A stretch of DNA of 64,000 nucleotides, from contig CM058231.1 of NCBI GenBank assembly GCA_030180135.1, positions 31,251,034 to 31,315,033 of the forward strand, in the 5' to 3' direction. The position numbers and the translations under genes were made by a program. The notes under the pieces are model-generated. The model did no database searches, had not been told where the DNA came from, and worked only from the letters and a program-made list of their open reading frames with translations. The stretch is from Orychophragmus violaceus. Lineage: Eukaryota; Streptophyta; Magnoliopsida; Brassicales; Brassicaceae. Below, in pieces: positions 1-12,041 of the stretch. Within the stretch, counting starts at the first letter, position 1. Every line of letters begins with the position of its first letter.

Positions 1-1
1 G

Positions 2-1894
2 AGTAATCAGGTGTTTATATCCAGACATGTGATGTTTCATGAAGATATATTTCCTTTTGTCAAGGAGTCTTCTTCAGCCAGTTCTGCAGATTTCTTCACA
101 CCAATAGACTCTTCTTCAGGTATGATTCCATCACAAATTTCTCCATCTTCTATCCCTTCACCAGAAATTTCTCCATTAGTATTTCTTCCTTCAAAGAGAC
201 CTCATAAAATTACTGCTCATCTTCAGGATTATCACTGCTATTCTCTCAATTCTGAGATAGCTTATCCCATTTCAGCTTCACTTTCTTATTCTAAACTCTC
301 TGCTTCTTATCTTTTATACATAAATAATATCACAAAAATTCCCATTCCACAATCATATTTTGAAGCTAAGAGTTCTAAAGATTGGTGTGAAACAGTTGAT
401 AAAGAGATTGACGCAATGGAGTCAACTCATACTTGGGAAATAGCTACTCTTCCTCCTGGTAAGAAAGCAGTTAGTTGTAAATGGGTGTTTACCTTGAAGT
501 TTTTGGCAGATCGATCATTGGAGAGGTATAAGGCTCGTTTAGTAGCAAAGGGGTATACTCAAAAGGAAGGGTTAGATTACAATGACACCTTTTCTTCGGT
601 TGCTAAACTTGCCACAGTCAAGTTGCTTTTTAAAGTTGCTGCTTCTATGAAATGGCATTTAACTCAGCTTGATATTTCCAATGCTTTCCTCAATGGAGAT
701 CTTACAGAAGAGATTTACATGCGCTTACCTGAAGGATATGAAGACAGGAAAGGAATTACTTTGCCTCCTAAGTCTGTTTGCCGTTTAAAGAAATCAATTT
801 ATGGTCTTAAGCAGGCGTCAAGGCAATGGTTCTTGAAGTTTTCCACTTCTTTGGTTCAGATGGGGTTTTCTAAAGCTCATGGAGATCATACATTGTTTGT
901 TAAGAAATCTGGATCAAGGTTTCTTGCGATTTTGGTCTATGTAGATGATATCATCATAGCCAGTACTGATTCATCTCTTGCTGCCTCACTTGTTGCTGAT
1001 TTGCAGAGACAGTTCAAGTTACGAGATCTTGGAGCACCTAAATATTTTTTGGGTCTGAAGATAGCTCGTTCTACCTCTGGTATTTCCATATGTCAAAGTA
1101 AATATGCATTGGAACTCCTCACTTCATATGGAATGTTGGGGTGTAAACCATCTTCCATACCTATGGTTCCTAACTTGAAGATGTCTAAGTCTGATGGAGT
1201 TTTATTGTCCAATCCAGAAATGTATAGAAGCTTGGTGGGAAGGTTGATGTATCTTACCATAACAAGACCAGATATCACTTTCGCCGTTAATAAGCTCTGT
1301 CAATACTCTTCTGCTCCACGGACTACTCATCTACAAGCAGTGTCTAAGGTTCTTCAATACGTTAAAGGAACCATTGGACAGGGTTTGTTTTATTCTTCTG
1401 ATTCTGATCTCACACTAGCTGGTTCTGCTGACTCTGATTGGGCCTCATGTCAAGATAGCAGAAGGTCTACTACAGGTTTTAGCATGTTCTTAGGAAATTC
1501 TCTTATTTCCTGGCGTTCTAAGAAGCAGCCTAAGGTTTCTCGCTCTTCTGCTGAAGCAGAGTATAGAGCTCTCGCTCTTGCTTCTTGTGAATTGGTTTGG
1601 CTGAGAACTTTGTTGACAGATTTGCAGATTCATCTTCCTGCACCTCCGGTTCTCTTTTCTGATAGCACAGCTGCTATATACATTGCCACCAATCCTGTTT
1701 TTCACGAGAGGACAAAACACATTGAAGTGGATTGTCACTCTGTTCGTGAACGCTTAGATAAGGGTCTCATTAAACTCTTCCATGTACGAACTGAAGATCA
1801 AGTGGCTGACTTGCTCACTAAACCATTGTTTCCGCATCAATTTGAGCATCTCAAGTCCAAGATGAGCCTCATTAACATATACAGCTCATCTTAA
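2..1894 (+). CDS. copia Pol polyprotein, C-terminal part (integrase tail, reverse transcriptase, RNase H), 5'-partial
   Basis: The frame is open from base 2, so the true start is upstream of the window. About the first 110 residues are a Ser/Pro-rich integrase C-terminal tail. The reverse transcriptase follows: the KARLVAKGYTQKEG block near residue 180, the catalytic aspartate in QLDISNAFLNGDL near 220, and the YVDDIIIAS active site near 315. RNase H follows with SADSDWASCQDSRRSTTG, the AEAEYRALA block, and a C-terminal KHIEVDCHSVRE segment. The frame ends in TAA right before the polypurine tract, as is normal for copia. In this family the product is cut by the element protease and copies element RNA into DNA in virus-like particles. 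No frameshift or stop is seen, so this part looks functional. Confidence 0.92.
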   Translation, partial: SNQVFISRHVMFHEDIFPFVKESSSASSADFFTPIDSSSGMIPSQISPSSIPSPEISPLVFLPSKRPHKITAHLQDYHCYSLNSEIAYPISASLSYSKLSASYLLYINNITKIPIPQSYFEAKSSKDWCETVDKEIDAMESTHTWEIATLPPGKKAVSCKWVFTLKFLADRSLERYKARLVAKGYTQKEGLDYNDTFSSVAKLATVKLLFKVAASMKWHLTQLDISNAFLNGDLTEEIYMRLPEGYEDRKGITLPPKSVCRLKKSIYGLKQASRQWFLKFSTSLVQMGFSKAHGDHTLFVKKSGSRFLAILVYVDDIIIASTDSSLAASLVADLQRQFKLRDLGAPKYFLGLKIARSTSGISICQSKYALELLTSYGMLGCKPSSIPMVPNLKMSKSDGVLLSNPEMYRSLVGRLMYLTITRPDITFAVNKLCQYSSAPRTTHLQAVSKVLQYVKGTIGQGLFYSSDSDLTLAGSADSDWASCQDSRRSTTGFSMFLGNSLISWRSKKQPKVSRSSAEAEYRALALASCELVWLRTLLTDLQIHLPAPPVLFSDSTAAIYIATNPVFHERTKHIEVDCHSVRERLDKGLIKLFHVRTEDQVADLLTKPLFPHQFEHLKSKMSLINIYSSS

Positions 1895-1901
1895 GGGGGC
1901 C

Positions 1902-2084
1902 TATTGGAGAGTGTATATAGTTGTACCGGTTATTAACAATTGTATTAGTCGGTTTATTCTTGGTTTGTACAGATATGAGTATTTAAACAATTGTACAGTG
2001 TTCTTTCTCACTTGAATCAATATACATATATTTTCCATAAACTCTCCTTCTTCGTAATAGAGACCAATTCTATCTAATATTACA
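1902..2084 (+). repeat. 3' LTR of the left-edge copia element
   Basis: It begins TATTGGAGAGTGTATATAG right after the polypurine tract and ends near ATATTACA. The usual TG start appears to have become TA. The boundaries are inferred from the purine tract and the terminal CA, because the 5' LTR needed for comparison is outside the window. Length is about 183 bp. Confidence 0.6.
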
Positions 2085-2756
2085 GACAAAAGGAAAATTT
2101 TATATCAAGAATATGTTCGAATTCTTTTCTTTATAAAAACAAAACATGTCTATAGACTATACATAAAGTGTTAAGTGTCTGGACTGTGGTTGTACGTATA
2201 AAATAACATATAGATTAAAGTCCACCATCTCATTAAAGGGCATTTGTCTAACCTAGTGGAACTGTAAAAAAATCGAAGTAAATACAAAACTTTAAAGCTT
2301 TTTTTTGGTCATTTTAAAAACAAAAAGAGGAACAAAAAGAAGATGATACTTTAATAAGAAGAGAAAAGAGAGGGTTGAGTTGGAAAGAATGGGTGGGAGG
2401 ATGGGGAAATGGATTCTCATCACATGCAATGCCTTTTTGAAAGTTGGATATATCAATCCTTCACACAATCACATTCTTGCTTGAGATACATATTAATATT
2501 ATAATAATCACCTCTTTCCACTATTCAAAGAATATATCACTAAATAATTAAATAGGTCTGTTTGATTATTTATTACACCTAGCATTTTTAATAACATAGA
2601 TTATTAGATTTCATGCATATATTTTTTAGAAAATAAATAAATAAGACATTAGTTTTTATATCATGCTATTTGTTTAAACTATGCGAAAAACAAACTTAGA
2701 GTCAGCTCAACGTTTCTACGGCCTCTAGGGATTTAAAAAAAAAAATGTTAAAATTT
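2085..2756. other. AT-rich intergenic DNA, no gene seen
   Basis: The sequence is AT-rich with short homopolymers. No convincing coding frame, RNA gene or terminal repeat was recognised. Confidence 0.6.
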
Positions 2757-4372
2757 ACTTTTAAAGGTTTTCTACCGGGTTTATTGCATGTAGTATATCT
2801 TTTTAACTTTTTCATTACATTTTTGTATATTTTTAAAACATATTGCAAAAGTTGTATCTTTTTTTTGTAGGTCGCATCGGAAGAAAGAAAATTTTATCGC
2901 TGCGTATCCTGTACATGGCATTTCGACGGATAATTTTCCACTTTTTCATAACTATTCATCTTTTTTTATTTTTTTCTTTTCTTTTGTTTTCTCCCCCTCT
3001 CTCTCTCTTTCCTACTTTATATTAATTTCACCCCATATTTTTTTAAGGTTGATAGATTGGCGGAGGGGAGGTTTCCAGCAATATAGACCGGCTGAATAGA
3101 GATAAAACAGGCCGATGTACCGAAATTCAAAAAAAAAAATAATCAAAATCGGACTTATTACAAAATTTTCGAATGGATAGTTTAGAGTAGGTGTCTACGG
3201 CTGATAAAAAAAAGAGAGTAGGTGTCTACAATCTCATCTATTCGTGGATACTACCACGATCATATCACGTGCTGGACGCTTTTCATAGATAGCCAAACTT
3301 GACTAATCTAATATCTTCCACATATGGACGGACATACATGTATCCATGGTTTGTTACATATCCATTAATAGATTATAGTATGTTATCCATAGATGTATAT
3401 TCGACATAAGACCAATAATATCATGTTGGACGTTTCTCATGGATAACCAAGCTTGACAATGCTAATATGGACGGACCTACATGTATCTATTGTTTGTTAC
3501 ATACTTAGTATCTATCTTCACATATAATTTATTGGAGTATTATCTTCAAAAACAAAACTATCCATTGTTTAGGCAATTTAGCTCACTCCCGAAACTAAAT
3601 TTGCCAATTATTCATCTTTAAAGATCACATATAACTAGTTTCTTTCCTTAAAATTACTTTGCCTAACCAAGTCATGTTTATTTTTCAAAACTAAAATGAT
3701 TATTCATTAATAGATCATAGTATGATTATCCATTGATGTATATTCGAAATAAGACCAATATTAAAGATCACATATAACTAGTTATATCATGTTGGACGCT
3801 TCTCATGGATATTCAAACTTGACAATGCTAATATGAACGGACATACATGTATCCATGGTTTGTTACATACTTAGTATCTATCTTTACATATAATTCATTG
3901 GAGTATTATCTTCAAAAAACAAAATTATCCATCATTTAGGTAATTTAGCTCACTCCCGAAACCAAATTTGCCAATTATCCATCCTTAAAGATCATATATA
4001 ACTAGTTCTTTACCTTAAAATTACTTTGTATAACCACCAAGTCATGTTTATTTTTTCAAAACTAAAATGGTTATCCATTAATAGATCATAGTATGTTTAT
4101 CCATAGATGTATATTCGAAATAAGACCAATATTAAAAGAGAGAATGATAGTATCTATCCATGATTTATGTGAAGTGTGGTGTATGAGACCTAGTTGTATC
4201 CATCCAAGAAAAGAGAGAAGGATAGTATCTATCTATGACTTTTTATGCATTTCTCTCTCCTGTGAGATTAATTTTGTGTTTTTGACGCTGGGTCTTACAA
4301 AAAAAGATACAAAATTGTAATTACTTTTCAAAAAAGATACATCCAGTGCAATAAATTCGTTTTCTACCAATT
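2757..4372. mobile_element. possible non-autonomous DNA transposon with imperfect terminal inverted repeats
   Basis: The left segment (2757-2830: TTTATTGCATG..., then GTATATCTTTTT, then TTGTATATTTTT) matches the reverse complement of 4290-4372 (TTTATTGCACTGGATG..., GTATCTTTTTTG, TTGTATCTTTTTTT) over roughly 70-80 bp. The interior holds the 366-bp tandem repeat and no coding region. No clear target-site duplication was found, so the ends are approximate. A Mutator-like non-autonomous element is the best guess. Confidence 0.35.
3265..4137. repeat. tandem repeat of about 366 bp (two full copies plus one internally deleted copy)
   Basis: The landmark TCATGTTGGACG occurs at 3421 and 3787, a period of 366 bp. 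Both copies carry, in order, the segments TACATGTATC, GGAGTATTATCTTC, TTAGCTCACTCCCGAAAC and AAGACCAATATTAAA. A shorter third copy begins near 3265 (CACGTGCTGGACG). It keeps both ends of the unit but lacks about 200 bp of its middle. The copies differ by scattered substitutions, so the array is not recent. Confidence 0.75.
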
Positions 4373-4420
4373 ATTTTTATAATTATGAGTTATATTTTTT
4401 ATATATTATAATGAAAACGA

Positions 4421-4442
4421 ATATATATATATATATATATAT
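4421..4442. repeat. (AT)n microsatellite
   Basis: An uninterrupted AT dinucleotide run of about 11 units. Confidence 0.9.
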
Positions 4443-4837
4443 AATTTTTTTGGCTCTTTTCAATCAAAATTTTTATATAAAAAAATATATAAAAATTCGG
4501 CCTTTAATTATTTTGATACGGAGAGACACGAGATTAGATCCTTAGAGCCAGTCCTAAACACATCACTTATTTAAAATTTTGTCACCCCACATTTTTGCAA
4601 CTATAAAAGTTTCTCATATAGCCATCTAGCAAATTCACTCTCATTTAACTAATTAGTTTACTACTTTATTTGACTGTAATAAGTCTTCACTCCCGTGATT
4701 CGTGATTACTTGTTTTTACTTTGTTGACTAGTACCATTTTAGCACCTTGATTTAACACCGGTCTTTAGATAGCATCATTCATCTATATTTTTGTTCTTAT
4801 TTGTTAAACGAGTAATATAACTATACTCCACAAAATA

Positions 4838-4840
<3 letters not shown>

Positions 4841-4868
<28 letters not shown>
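4841..4868. repeat. (TA)n microsatellite
   Basis: An uninterrupted TA dinucleotide run of about 14 units. Confidence 0.9.
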
Positions 4869-4871
<3 letters not shown>

Positions 4872-7229
4872 ATGCCCGAACACCCTTTAGTGGAGCTGTG
4901 CACTGAAACCTGAGGCATTTGTCTCGTTCGCTCTTGTTGCCATCTAAAAGTTGCAACTTGAAAAGTTAGTTGACATTTTTAGATCTCACTGAAACCCAAA
5001 ACGGAGAGCAATGACTAAACGTCGCTTTTTAATACAGAACAAACATTCATGTAATGTAACTGTAGTGTGTGTTCATGTTAAGCGTGGCTCTATGAATGCT
5101 TTTAAATAATACTAGCACACACAAAAAATTAACTAATTTCAGTGATATTCTTAATTCTTTAAGCCACCCAAAATATTTGATAGTCTAAACTATAACTAAA
5201 TCTGCATAAGTTTTACCAGCAAATCAAAAGTAACCAAATGATAATTTTCCAAATCAATATTTGTAATTTAACGGATCCTACACTAATGCGAAAGATGTTT
5301 CGATTTGTAGATGCCATTTTTGTACATGGACCATACTAGTCTTCTTCGTATCATTCCAGTTTTATTGGATATTCATGAAGGGACAATGCAAAAGATGTCA
5401 TTGTATTAGATAACTCAATATGATCGAAGTTGAGGTATTCCACGAGATCTCGTGATATTGATGTGATAATACAAAAGCAAGATTTAGGGGGTAAGATTAG
5501 ATGCGAGATTCGTTTTAGAAAAAGAGAAGTTCGAATAAAGGAGAGGAGTACAAAGGAGTAATAATTAATTAGGTTTAATTACGAAGGAGAGAATAGTGAT
5601 GACAACATGGGAGTTGGACCCTTTGGCTTTTTGCTTTCCAAGCAGTAATGATGAAGAAAGAAGTGAAAACTTCTATTGACAACGCATAAAAAGACTTAAT
5701 TAAAAATAAAAGAATTTTTTTTTTTTGTATGATAATTTATAGATAGAAAAAGTGACTTTGTCTCTATGTCATAATCTTCATAGAAAGCATTGTCAAAATC
5801 TTATGGCCACATGGACGGTGTAAGCCTTTACCCTACTCGCTATTCTCATCTATTGCCTTGACATTTTCTTCATTATTACATCTCTTATGTGTAGCTTTTG
5901 TATAAATTGTCATCATTATGGGTTTGTTCATAAAATAGGCTGAGCCTATTAATGCTCACGGATCTATACATTCATGAACAAGAACCCTACTTTTATTCTT
6001 CCTTTTTAGATAAATTATAAATGCTTTGTGATGTTAAGTTGCAACTGGTTACGACAATCAATTGGTGCCAAAAGGACGAGTTTCCAGTTAAGTGGCTTGG
6101 CCAGGGACGACGACGCTTTGTCTGCATTTAAATTTGGAATTTATTGCATAGGATGAAATAATTAATACTCCAAATGCTATTTTTATGTTATCTTAAGAAA
6201 AATATTAAAATTATCCATTCATAAGTCTTAGGATATCCTTTAAAGCTTTCTTAAATTTTCATACAATTAAGGTGCAACCCATTCACCATTTTTAAACTTG
6301 ATTGGAGAAAAAACTGATGTAAACATGTTATGTAGTCTGTAATTATCAAAATACAAATTTTTGTTGTTGAATGATATAAGCATGTTTTAAACTTATATCA
6401 CATAATTTTTATAATGACTATTTTTAAACAAAAATATTTATATAGTGCATTTTCGCACTAAGAACATAATCATCGTAATATTAAGTTATTAAAAATTGTG
6501 TTAAATAATTAACAAACTTATTATAAAAATAAAATATTAATTAAAAAATTATTATTTTTTAGGAAAAAGAAGTACTGTCAAAATCTAGTTTTTCTTTTGT
6601 TTTTTTTTTCAAAATCAAAATCTAGTTCTTATTTAAAGCATTTAGTAAGTTATTAATTACTCATTAGTGTGAATATTAGATCGATGTTTGTACAACATTG
6701 TCGAATATGTTTTAGAATACTTTGTTTTTGGCAACTTATTACAAATTGTTAATATGTTTTACTTAATAATAATATATAGTCGGAGGACGTATTATGAGAA
6801 AGTACTAGTCTCTAAAAAGTTCTAAAGTCTTTGCTTTGGCCATACCATTTTATGATTGATAGCGATTTCATATCGGCCTTATTGCTTTCTTTACATACAT
6901 TTCATATCAAACGAAATCAACACACACATATCCATGTAAAGAAACATCATTAGGCTTCCTTAATCAAAACAAAATTTCAAGTGGCTATATTAAAATAATT
7001 TTTAAAAGTCTAATTCAGAAACGTTCAATGTTTTGTTCGGTCAACAATATGTATTATGCGTGGCACAAGATCTGCCTCGTGCCCTATGTCGAGATATTGA
7101 TTCGAATCAACAAATTCAACTCTGTTGTAAAAGAAAAGAAAAAGTTGATTAAAGAAAAAGAAACTAAGAGAGTCAGAGCCTTGAGCGAGAGAGTGAAGGA
7201 TAGAAGGTGAGTGTCTCTTGTTATTATTA
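4869..7229. other. AT-rich intergenic DNA, no gene seen
   Basis: Several short open frames occur, but none shows conserved motifs or coding character. Poly-A/T runs are frequent. No tRNA, rRNA or transposon coding sequence was recognised. Confidence 0.55.
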
Positions 7230-8088
7230 TTAGGAGAGAACCCGCACCAATGCGCAGATTGTTTTAATTTTCAAATATTTGATATATTTTCGATTTCAAT
7301 TTAATGCTTTCTTATGTTTTTTTATAAAATTCTCTTTTTGTTATTTTAATAATTTGCAGGAAAGAAAATGCACTAATATGCACATTTTATTTTAATTTAT
7401 GTTTTAAATAATATGATTTTGTATTTTTGATTTATTATCAATCATTTTTTCATTTTTAACAAATTATTATTTTGTATGATTTTTTTGTGGATCATCCTTC
7501 TAATATTTTTTACACATCATTTTATAAATATTTACTTGTATTATCATATTGTTAATTTTTACATATATTTCATTAATTTATTTATTTTATATTTTCAAAT
7601 TTTTATATTTATTTTATTTTTTCTTCTTTTTTCTCTATTTTATCATATTTTGCTTTTGCTAATTATCATTTCAATTATTTATTGAATATATTTTGTATTT
7701 AATAGTTTTTTAGTTATAAGTTTTTTAAATTATTTTAAACTTTTTAATATAATATTCTAATTTTGATCTCATAATTTATTCTTTTCAGTTGTATTTAAAT
7801 TTAATTATTTTGTTATTTGGGAGATGATTAAGTCATAAAAAACAAATATGAAATAATTAATTTAAATCTTACATCATATTAAATTTATATATTTTAAATA
7901 TTTTAAAATTAAATTTCGATTTTATTTATTGTATATTTATATTTTAGTATTTTTAAGTAATTAAATTGAAATTAAATAATTTTAAATTAAATAACGGCTC
8001 ACGTGGCGAGTTTGCATGACGTGGACTAATTAAGGGGGGCTGACGTGTCAACGCACGAGAGCCCCCTCTTCATCTTTTATATATAGGA
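7230..8088 (-). mobile_element. non-autonomous Helitron, complete ends
   Basis: Read on the minus strand, it begins TCCTATATATAAAAGATG at 8088. It ends at 7230 with a GC-rich imperfect hairpin (CTGCGC/GTGCGG) followed about 10 nt later by CTAA. Flanking bases are A on the left and T on the right in plus orientation, the A|T insertion site expected of Helitrons, with no target duplication. The interior is AT-rich and codes for nothing recognisable. At the right end it directly abuts the LTR of the next copia element. Confidence 0.75.
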
Positions 8089-8220
8089 TGTTCTTGTGTA
8101 TCAACAAATCTGATACAAGGTGACTTATTTATAGTCACATTTAACCGACTCTTAACGTCGGTTACTAAAAGATAATAATATAATAATTAGATATTTACAT
8201 ATATTATATAATATTCAACA
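8089..8220 (-). repeat. 3' LTR of the 8.1-13.1 kb copia element
   Basis: On the minus strand it starts TGTTGAATATTATATAATA and ends CAAGAACA. It matches 13018-13121 with only about one difference over the shared ~104 bp. It contains two short inverted repeats: GTGACT...AGTCAC at 8120-8138, which encloses a TATAAATA box, and AACCGAC...GTCGGTT at 8143-8163. The outer left boundary is placed by the terminal CA and is less certain. Confidence 0.75.
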
Positions 8221-8361
8221 CTTCCCCTTAAATATCTATTTATATTACGTAATGTCTCGTTAAAAACTTTATCATGGAAAAACCCAGTGGGATAAAAACC
8301 ATGACAAAGAAAAGAATACAGTGACGTTAACTCCCCCTGATAGATAGAATTGATCTTTTCT

Positions 8362-9492
8362 TCACAAGTCTCGCAAATGGCGCATTCCAATACTTCGAAT
8401 ATGTTTCTTGAATGTTGTAGTGGGAAGCGCCTTTGTAAAGAGATCTGCAGCATTATCGCTTGAGCGGATATACTGGATGTCTACTTCTTGATTTTTCTCA
8501 AGCTCTTGAATGTATGAGAAAAATCTTGGGGGAATATGTTTTGTTCTGTCGCTCTTGATATAGCCTTCCTTGAGTTGAGCAACACATGCAGAATTGTCTT
8601 CAAATACCATCGTTGGCTCTTTGTTCGTAACTATTCCGCTAGCTTCTTGTATATGATGAGTCATAGATCTCAACCATATACATTCTCGACATGCCTCATG
8701 AAGCGCAATTGTCTCAGCATAATTTGAAGAAGTGGCGACTAGAGTTTGCTTTTGTGAACGCCACGAGATCGCAGTTCCTCCCATTGTGAAAACGTATCCG
8801 GTTTGCGATCGAGCTTTATGCGGGTCAGATAAATATCCTGCATCTGCAAAACCAACTAGACCAAGCGCAGAATTCTGAGGATAATATAATCCTAAGTCAA
8901 TCGTACCTCGGAGATAGCGAAGGATATGTTTTATCCCGGTCCAATGTCTCTGCGCAGGAGATGAACTGTATCTTGCAAGTAGATTAGTAGCGAATGCTAT
9001 ATCTGGTCTGGTACAGTTTGCAAGACACATGAGTGCACCTATAGCGCTCATATAAGGTATTTCTGGACCCAATATTTTCTCGTTATCTTCACAAGGTCGA
9101 AATGGATCCTTGTCAACATTAAGCGATCTATTGACCATTGGAGTACTCAAAAGATTTTCTTTATCCATATTAAAACGTTTTAACACCCTTGTGGTGCAAT
9201 TTGATTGATGCACAAATATACCATCTTGGAAATGCTCTATTTGGAGCCCAAGACAAAATTTTGTCTTTCCAAGATCTTTCATCTCAAACTCTCCTTTCAT
9301 ATGAGTTCTTGCATCATCAACTTCCTTTTGAGTTCCAATGATGTTCAGGTCATCAACATAAACAGCAATGATCACAAATCCAGATGTGGATTTCCTTATA
9401 AATACGCAAGGGCATATCGCATTGTTGATAAATCCTTTCTTCAACAAAAATTCGCTTAAGCGATTATACCACATGCGTCCGGATTGTTTCAA
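8362..9492 (-). pseudogene. copia reverse transcriptase C-terminal part and RNase H
   Basis: It continues the RT after a one-base shift. YVDDLNIIGT is the second catalytic block. RNase H follows, with FADAGYLSDPHKARSQTGY, then the NYAETIALHEAC region where the usual AEY triad is replaced, then VFEDNSACV. The frame runs to near the 3' LTR. The frame is otherwise open, so disabling of this copy came from few events. Confidence 0.88.
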
Positions 9493-9530
9493 TCCGTAAA
9501 GTGATCGTTGTAATTTGACCGAAATATCTT

Positions 9531-10538
9531 CTAAGATTCCTTTGGAATCTTTGACCCTTCTGGGATCTTAAATCCTTCTGGGATTTTCATATATATGTCA
9601 CTATCGAGTGAACCATATAAATATGCAGTCACAACATCCATGAGGTACATTTCTAGATTTTCCGATGCCGTTAGGCTGATTATGTACCTGAATGTGATTG
9701 CATCCATTACCGGGGAATATGTTTCATCATAATCAATTCCCGGTCTTTGAGAAAACCCTTGTGCTACAAGTCGAGCTTTATATCTGGTGACTTCATTATT
9801 TTCATTTCTTTTTCTCACAAAGACCCATTTACATCCCACTGGTATTACATCTGCAGCTGTAATACCAACTGGTCCGAAAACGTTTCTTTTATTAAGGGAG
9901 AGTAATTCATTTCTCATGGCTTCTTGCCATTTCTCCCAATCGGGCCTTTTCTGGCACTCTGATATGGATCTTGGATCCGGATCATCATTATCATTATCAA
10001 TGTCTTTGGAGATAGAAAAGGAGAATGTTCCATCTACATCATCAATTTCATATCTAGTCCATACTTTTCCGTCATAGACGTAATTAATGGAAATCTCACA
10101 CTTTTCTTCATCATGCTCGACTTCGAGGTTTCTCTCATCATCAAGTTCTTCATGAACCTTTTCACAAATGTCTTCTGGACATTTTTCATCATTCGGTTCC
10201 TCTAGAACCTTTTCATTTTGTTCTCCCAACTTCTTTTTCTTACGGGGATTTTTATCTTTAGAGCCCAATGGCCTCCCCCTTTTCAACTGAACCTTGGATT
10301 CATTAGCAATGCTTCCATCACCTCGTTCTTTTGGAATTTCAATTCTAGATGGAGCATTTGCAGCGGGTATATATGATTTGATCACCTTCTTTGTATCTGT
10401 AAATGCATCTGGTAATTGATTTGCCAAACTTTGTAAATGTATAATTTTCTGAACTTCCAACTCGCGTTGATTAGTAGGGGGATCAAGATAAACCAAAGTT
10501 TTTGTACACCATGTGATATCTTTTGGTGATTCTCTCAA
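9531..10538 (-). pseudogene. copia linker and reverse transcriptase, N-terminal part
   Basis: It begins with a lysine-rich linker (RGRPLGSKDKNPRKKKK) and an acidic stretch. The RT fingers and palm follow, with WVFVRKRNENNEVTRYKARL and the first catalytic aspartate in MDVVTAYLYGSLD. At its end the motif KIPEGF/KIPEGS/KIPKES is repeated three times. The frame stops at 9531. One deleted base (GAATCTTAGAAGA) separates it from the rest of RT, which resumes as KLQRSLYGLKQSG in the next frame. Confidence 0.85.
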
Positions 10539-10545
10539 TCCTCCC

Positions 10546-11500
10546 CTAACGCGGGGAATTCATCTTCATGAAAATGGCAACAGCAAACCGTGCTGTAAAC
10601 ATATCACCGGTTTGTGGTCCCAGATACCTTATTATACTTGGTGATGTATACCCGACATATATCCCCAATCTCCGTTGCGGCCCCATTTTTGTTCTTTGTG
10701 GTGGCGATATAGGAACATAAACTGCACACCCAAAAGCTCGGAGATGGGATATATTAGGTTCTTGACCAGATGTCAATTGTAATGGGGAATATTGATTATA
10801 TGCACTTGGTCTTATCCTGACCAGGCCGCATGCAATATAGCATGTCCCCATACATAAGTTGGGAGTTTTGTTCTCAATAACAGTGGTCTTGCAATCCATT
10901 GCAACCGTTTTATTAAACTTTCGGCCATGCCATTTTGTGTATGCACATGGGGTACTGGATGCTCAACATCGATTCCCATTGACATACAATAATTATCGAA
11001 GGCTTGTGAAGTGAATTCACCAGCGTTATCAAGCCTTATTTTCTTAATGGGATCATCAGGGAATTGTGCTCTCAACCTGATTATTTGGGCAATAAATCTT
11101 GCGAAAGCCGTATTTCTTGTGGTCAACAGACACACATGTGACCATCTACTAGATGCGTCAACTAATACCATATAATATCGAAACGGCCCGCATAGTGGAT
11201 GGATAGGTCCACATATATCTCCATGTATTCTTTCTAAGAATAATGGGGATTCATTCCCAACTTTGGCTGGTGATGGCCGAGTGATGAGTTTCCCTTAACT
11301 TGAGAATAAGCATTACATGGAAACTCTCCTGATTGAAAAATCTTTTCGTTTTTCAATGGGTGACCACTAGAATTTTGCACAATTCTTCTCATCATTACTG
11401 ATCCTGGATGTCCTAACCTTTCATGCTAGACTCGAAAGGTATTGGAAACCTCTTGATTTATTATAGCATAGGATTCAGTAATGTTTATCTTTGTGCAATA
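10546..11500 (-). pseudogene. copia integrase, broken into several frames
   Basis: From 11430 down, a GAG-pre-integrase remnant (ERLGHPGSVMMRRI) is readable. The integrase core follows: HGDICGPIHP, DASSRWSHV, then RLDNAGEFTSQAFDNYC and a GMAESLIKRLQ segment corresponding to the D, D and E of DD35E. Frame changes occur near 11300 and near 10850. In intact copies this enzyme inserts the cDNA into the chromosome. Confidence 0.8.
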
Positions 11501-11503
11501 TAA

Positions 11504-11900
11504 TCAGGAGGCTAACATCGGTAACTCTTCCAATACATATTTTGTCTCAGACGTAATGCATAAATATTCAATGCCATTTTTATCCATAGTCTCTATGTGA
11601 TATCCATTTCTATGGATATCTCGGAAACTTATCAAGTTTCTGTGAGATTTAGGGGAATATAATACATTATTTATCTCAAATTTAGTTCCCCTTGGCATTG
11701 AAAAACTGGCTTCTCTAGAGCCTAGTATTATCTTTGCATTACCAGAAATGGTGCTCACGCTTTCGGCGGAGTCTTTGATTTTGAGACATGAGAAATATCG
11801 TCTATCTTTAAGGATAGTGTGTGTCGTAGCACTGTCTGGTAGACATATATCTCCATCATGATTCTTAATATGCGACATCTTCTGTGTCATAAACAAAGAT
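11504..11900 (-). pseudogene. copia protease region
   Basis: The segment ICLPDSATTHTILKD contains the aspartic protease motif in the DSA form seen in some plant copia elements, followed by a KIILG/NNVLYSPKSHRNLIS block. It is separated from gag by stops and a shift. Confidence 0.75.
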
Positions 11901-12041
11901 ATATTAAAATATCTTTTATAATATAACAAAAGCATATTACACAAGCTTATTAAAACTGTGAATATGTTTTGCTACAAAAACATATTAGAAAATATGAAAA
12001 CATTAAGATTTATTATATATATAGTATCCTTGGCAACTCAT

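Larger units (their letters stand above)
1..2084 (+). mobile_element. Ty1/copia retrotransposon, 3' half (5' part lies outside the window)
   Basis: A plus-strand copia element enters the window from the left. It shows the end of the integrase region, a full reverse transcriptase and RNase H, a purine tract (TTAAGGGGGCC) just after the stop codon, and a 3' LTR. The coding frame is open to the window edge, so the element may be largely intact. The 5' LTR, gag and most of integrase cannot be seen here. Confidence 0.9.

Noticed and set aside
7476..7685. 69-codon Ile/Phe/Leu-rich frame
   Set aside because: Extreme AT content inside a non-autonomous Helitron gives spurious hydrophobic frames.
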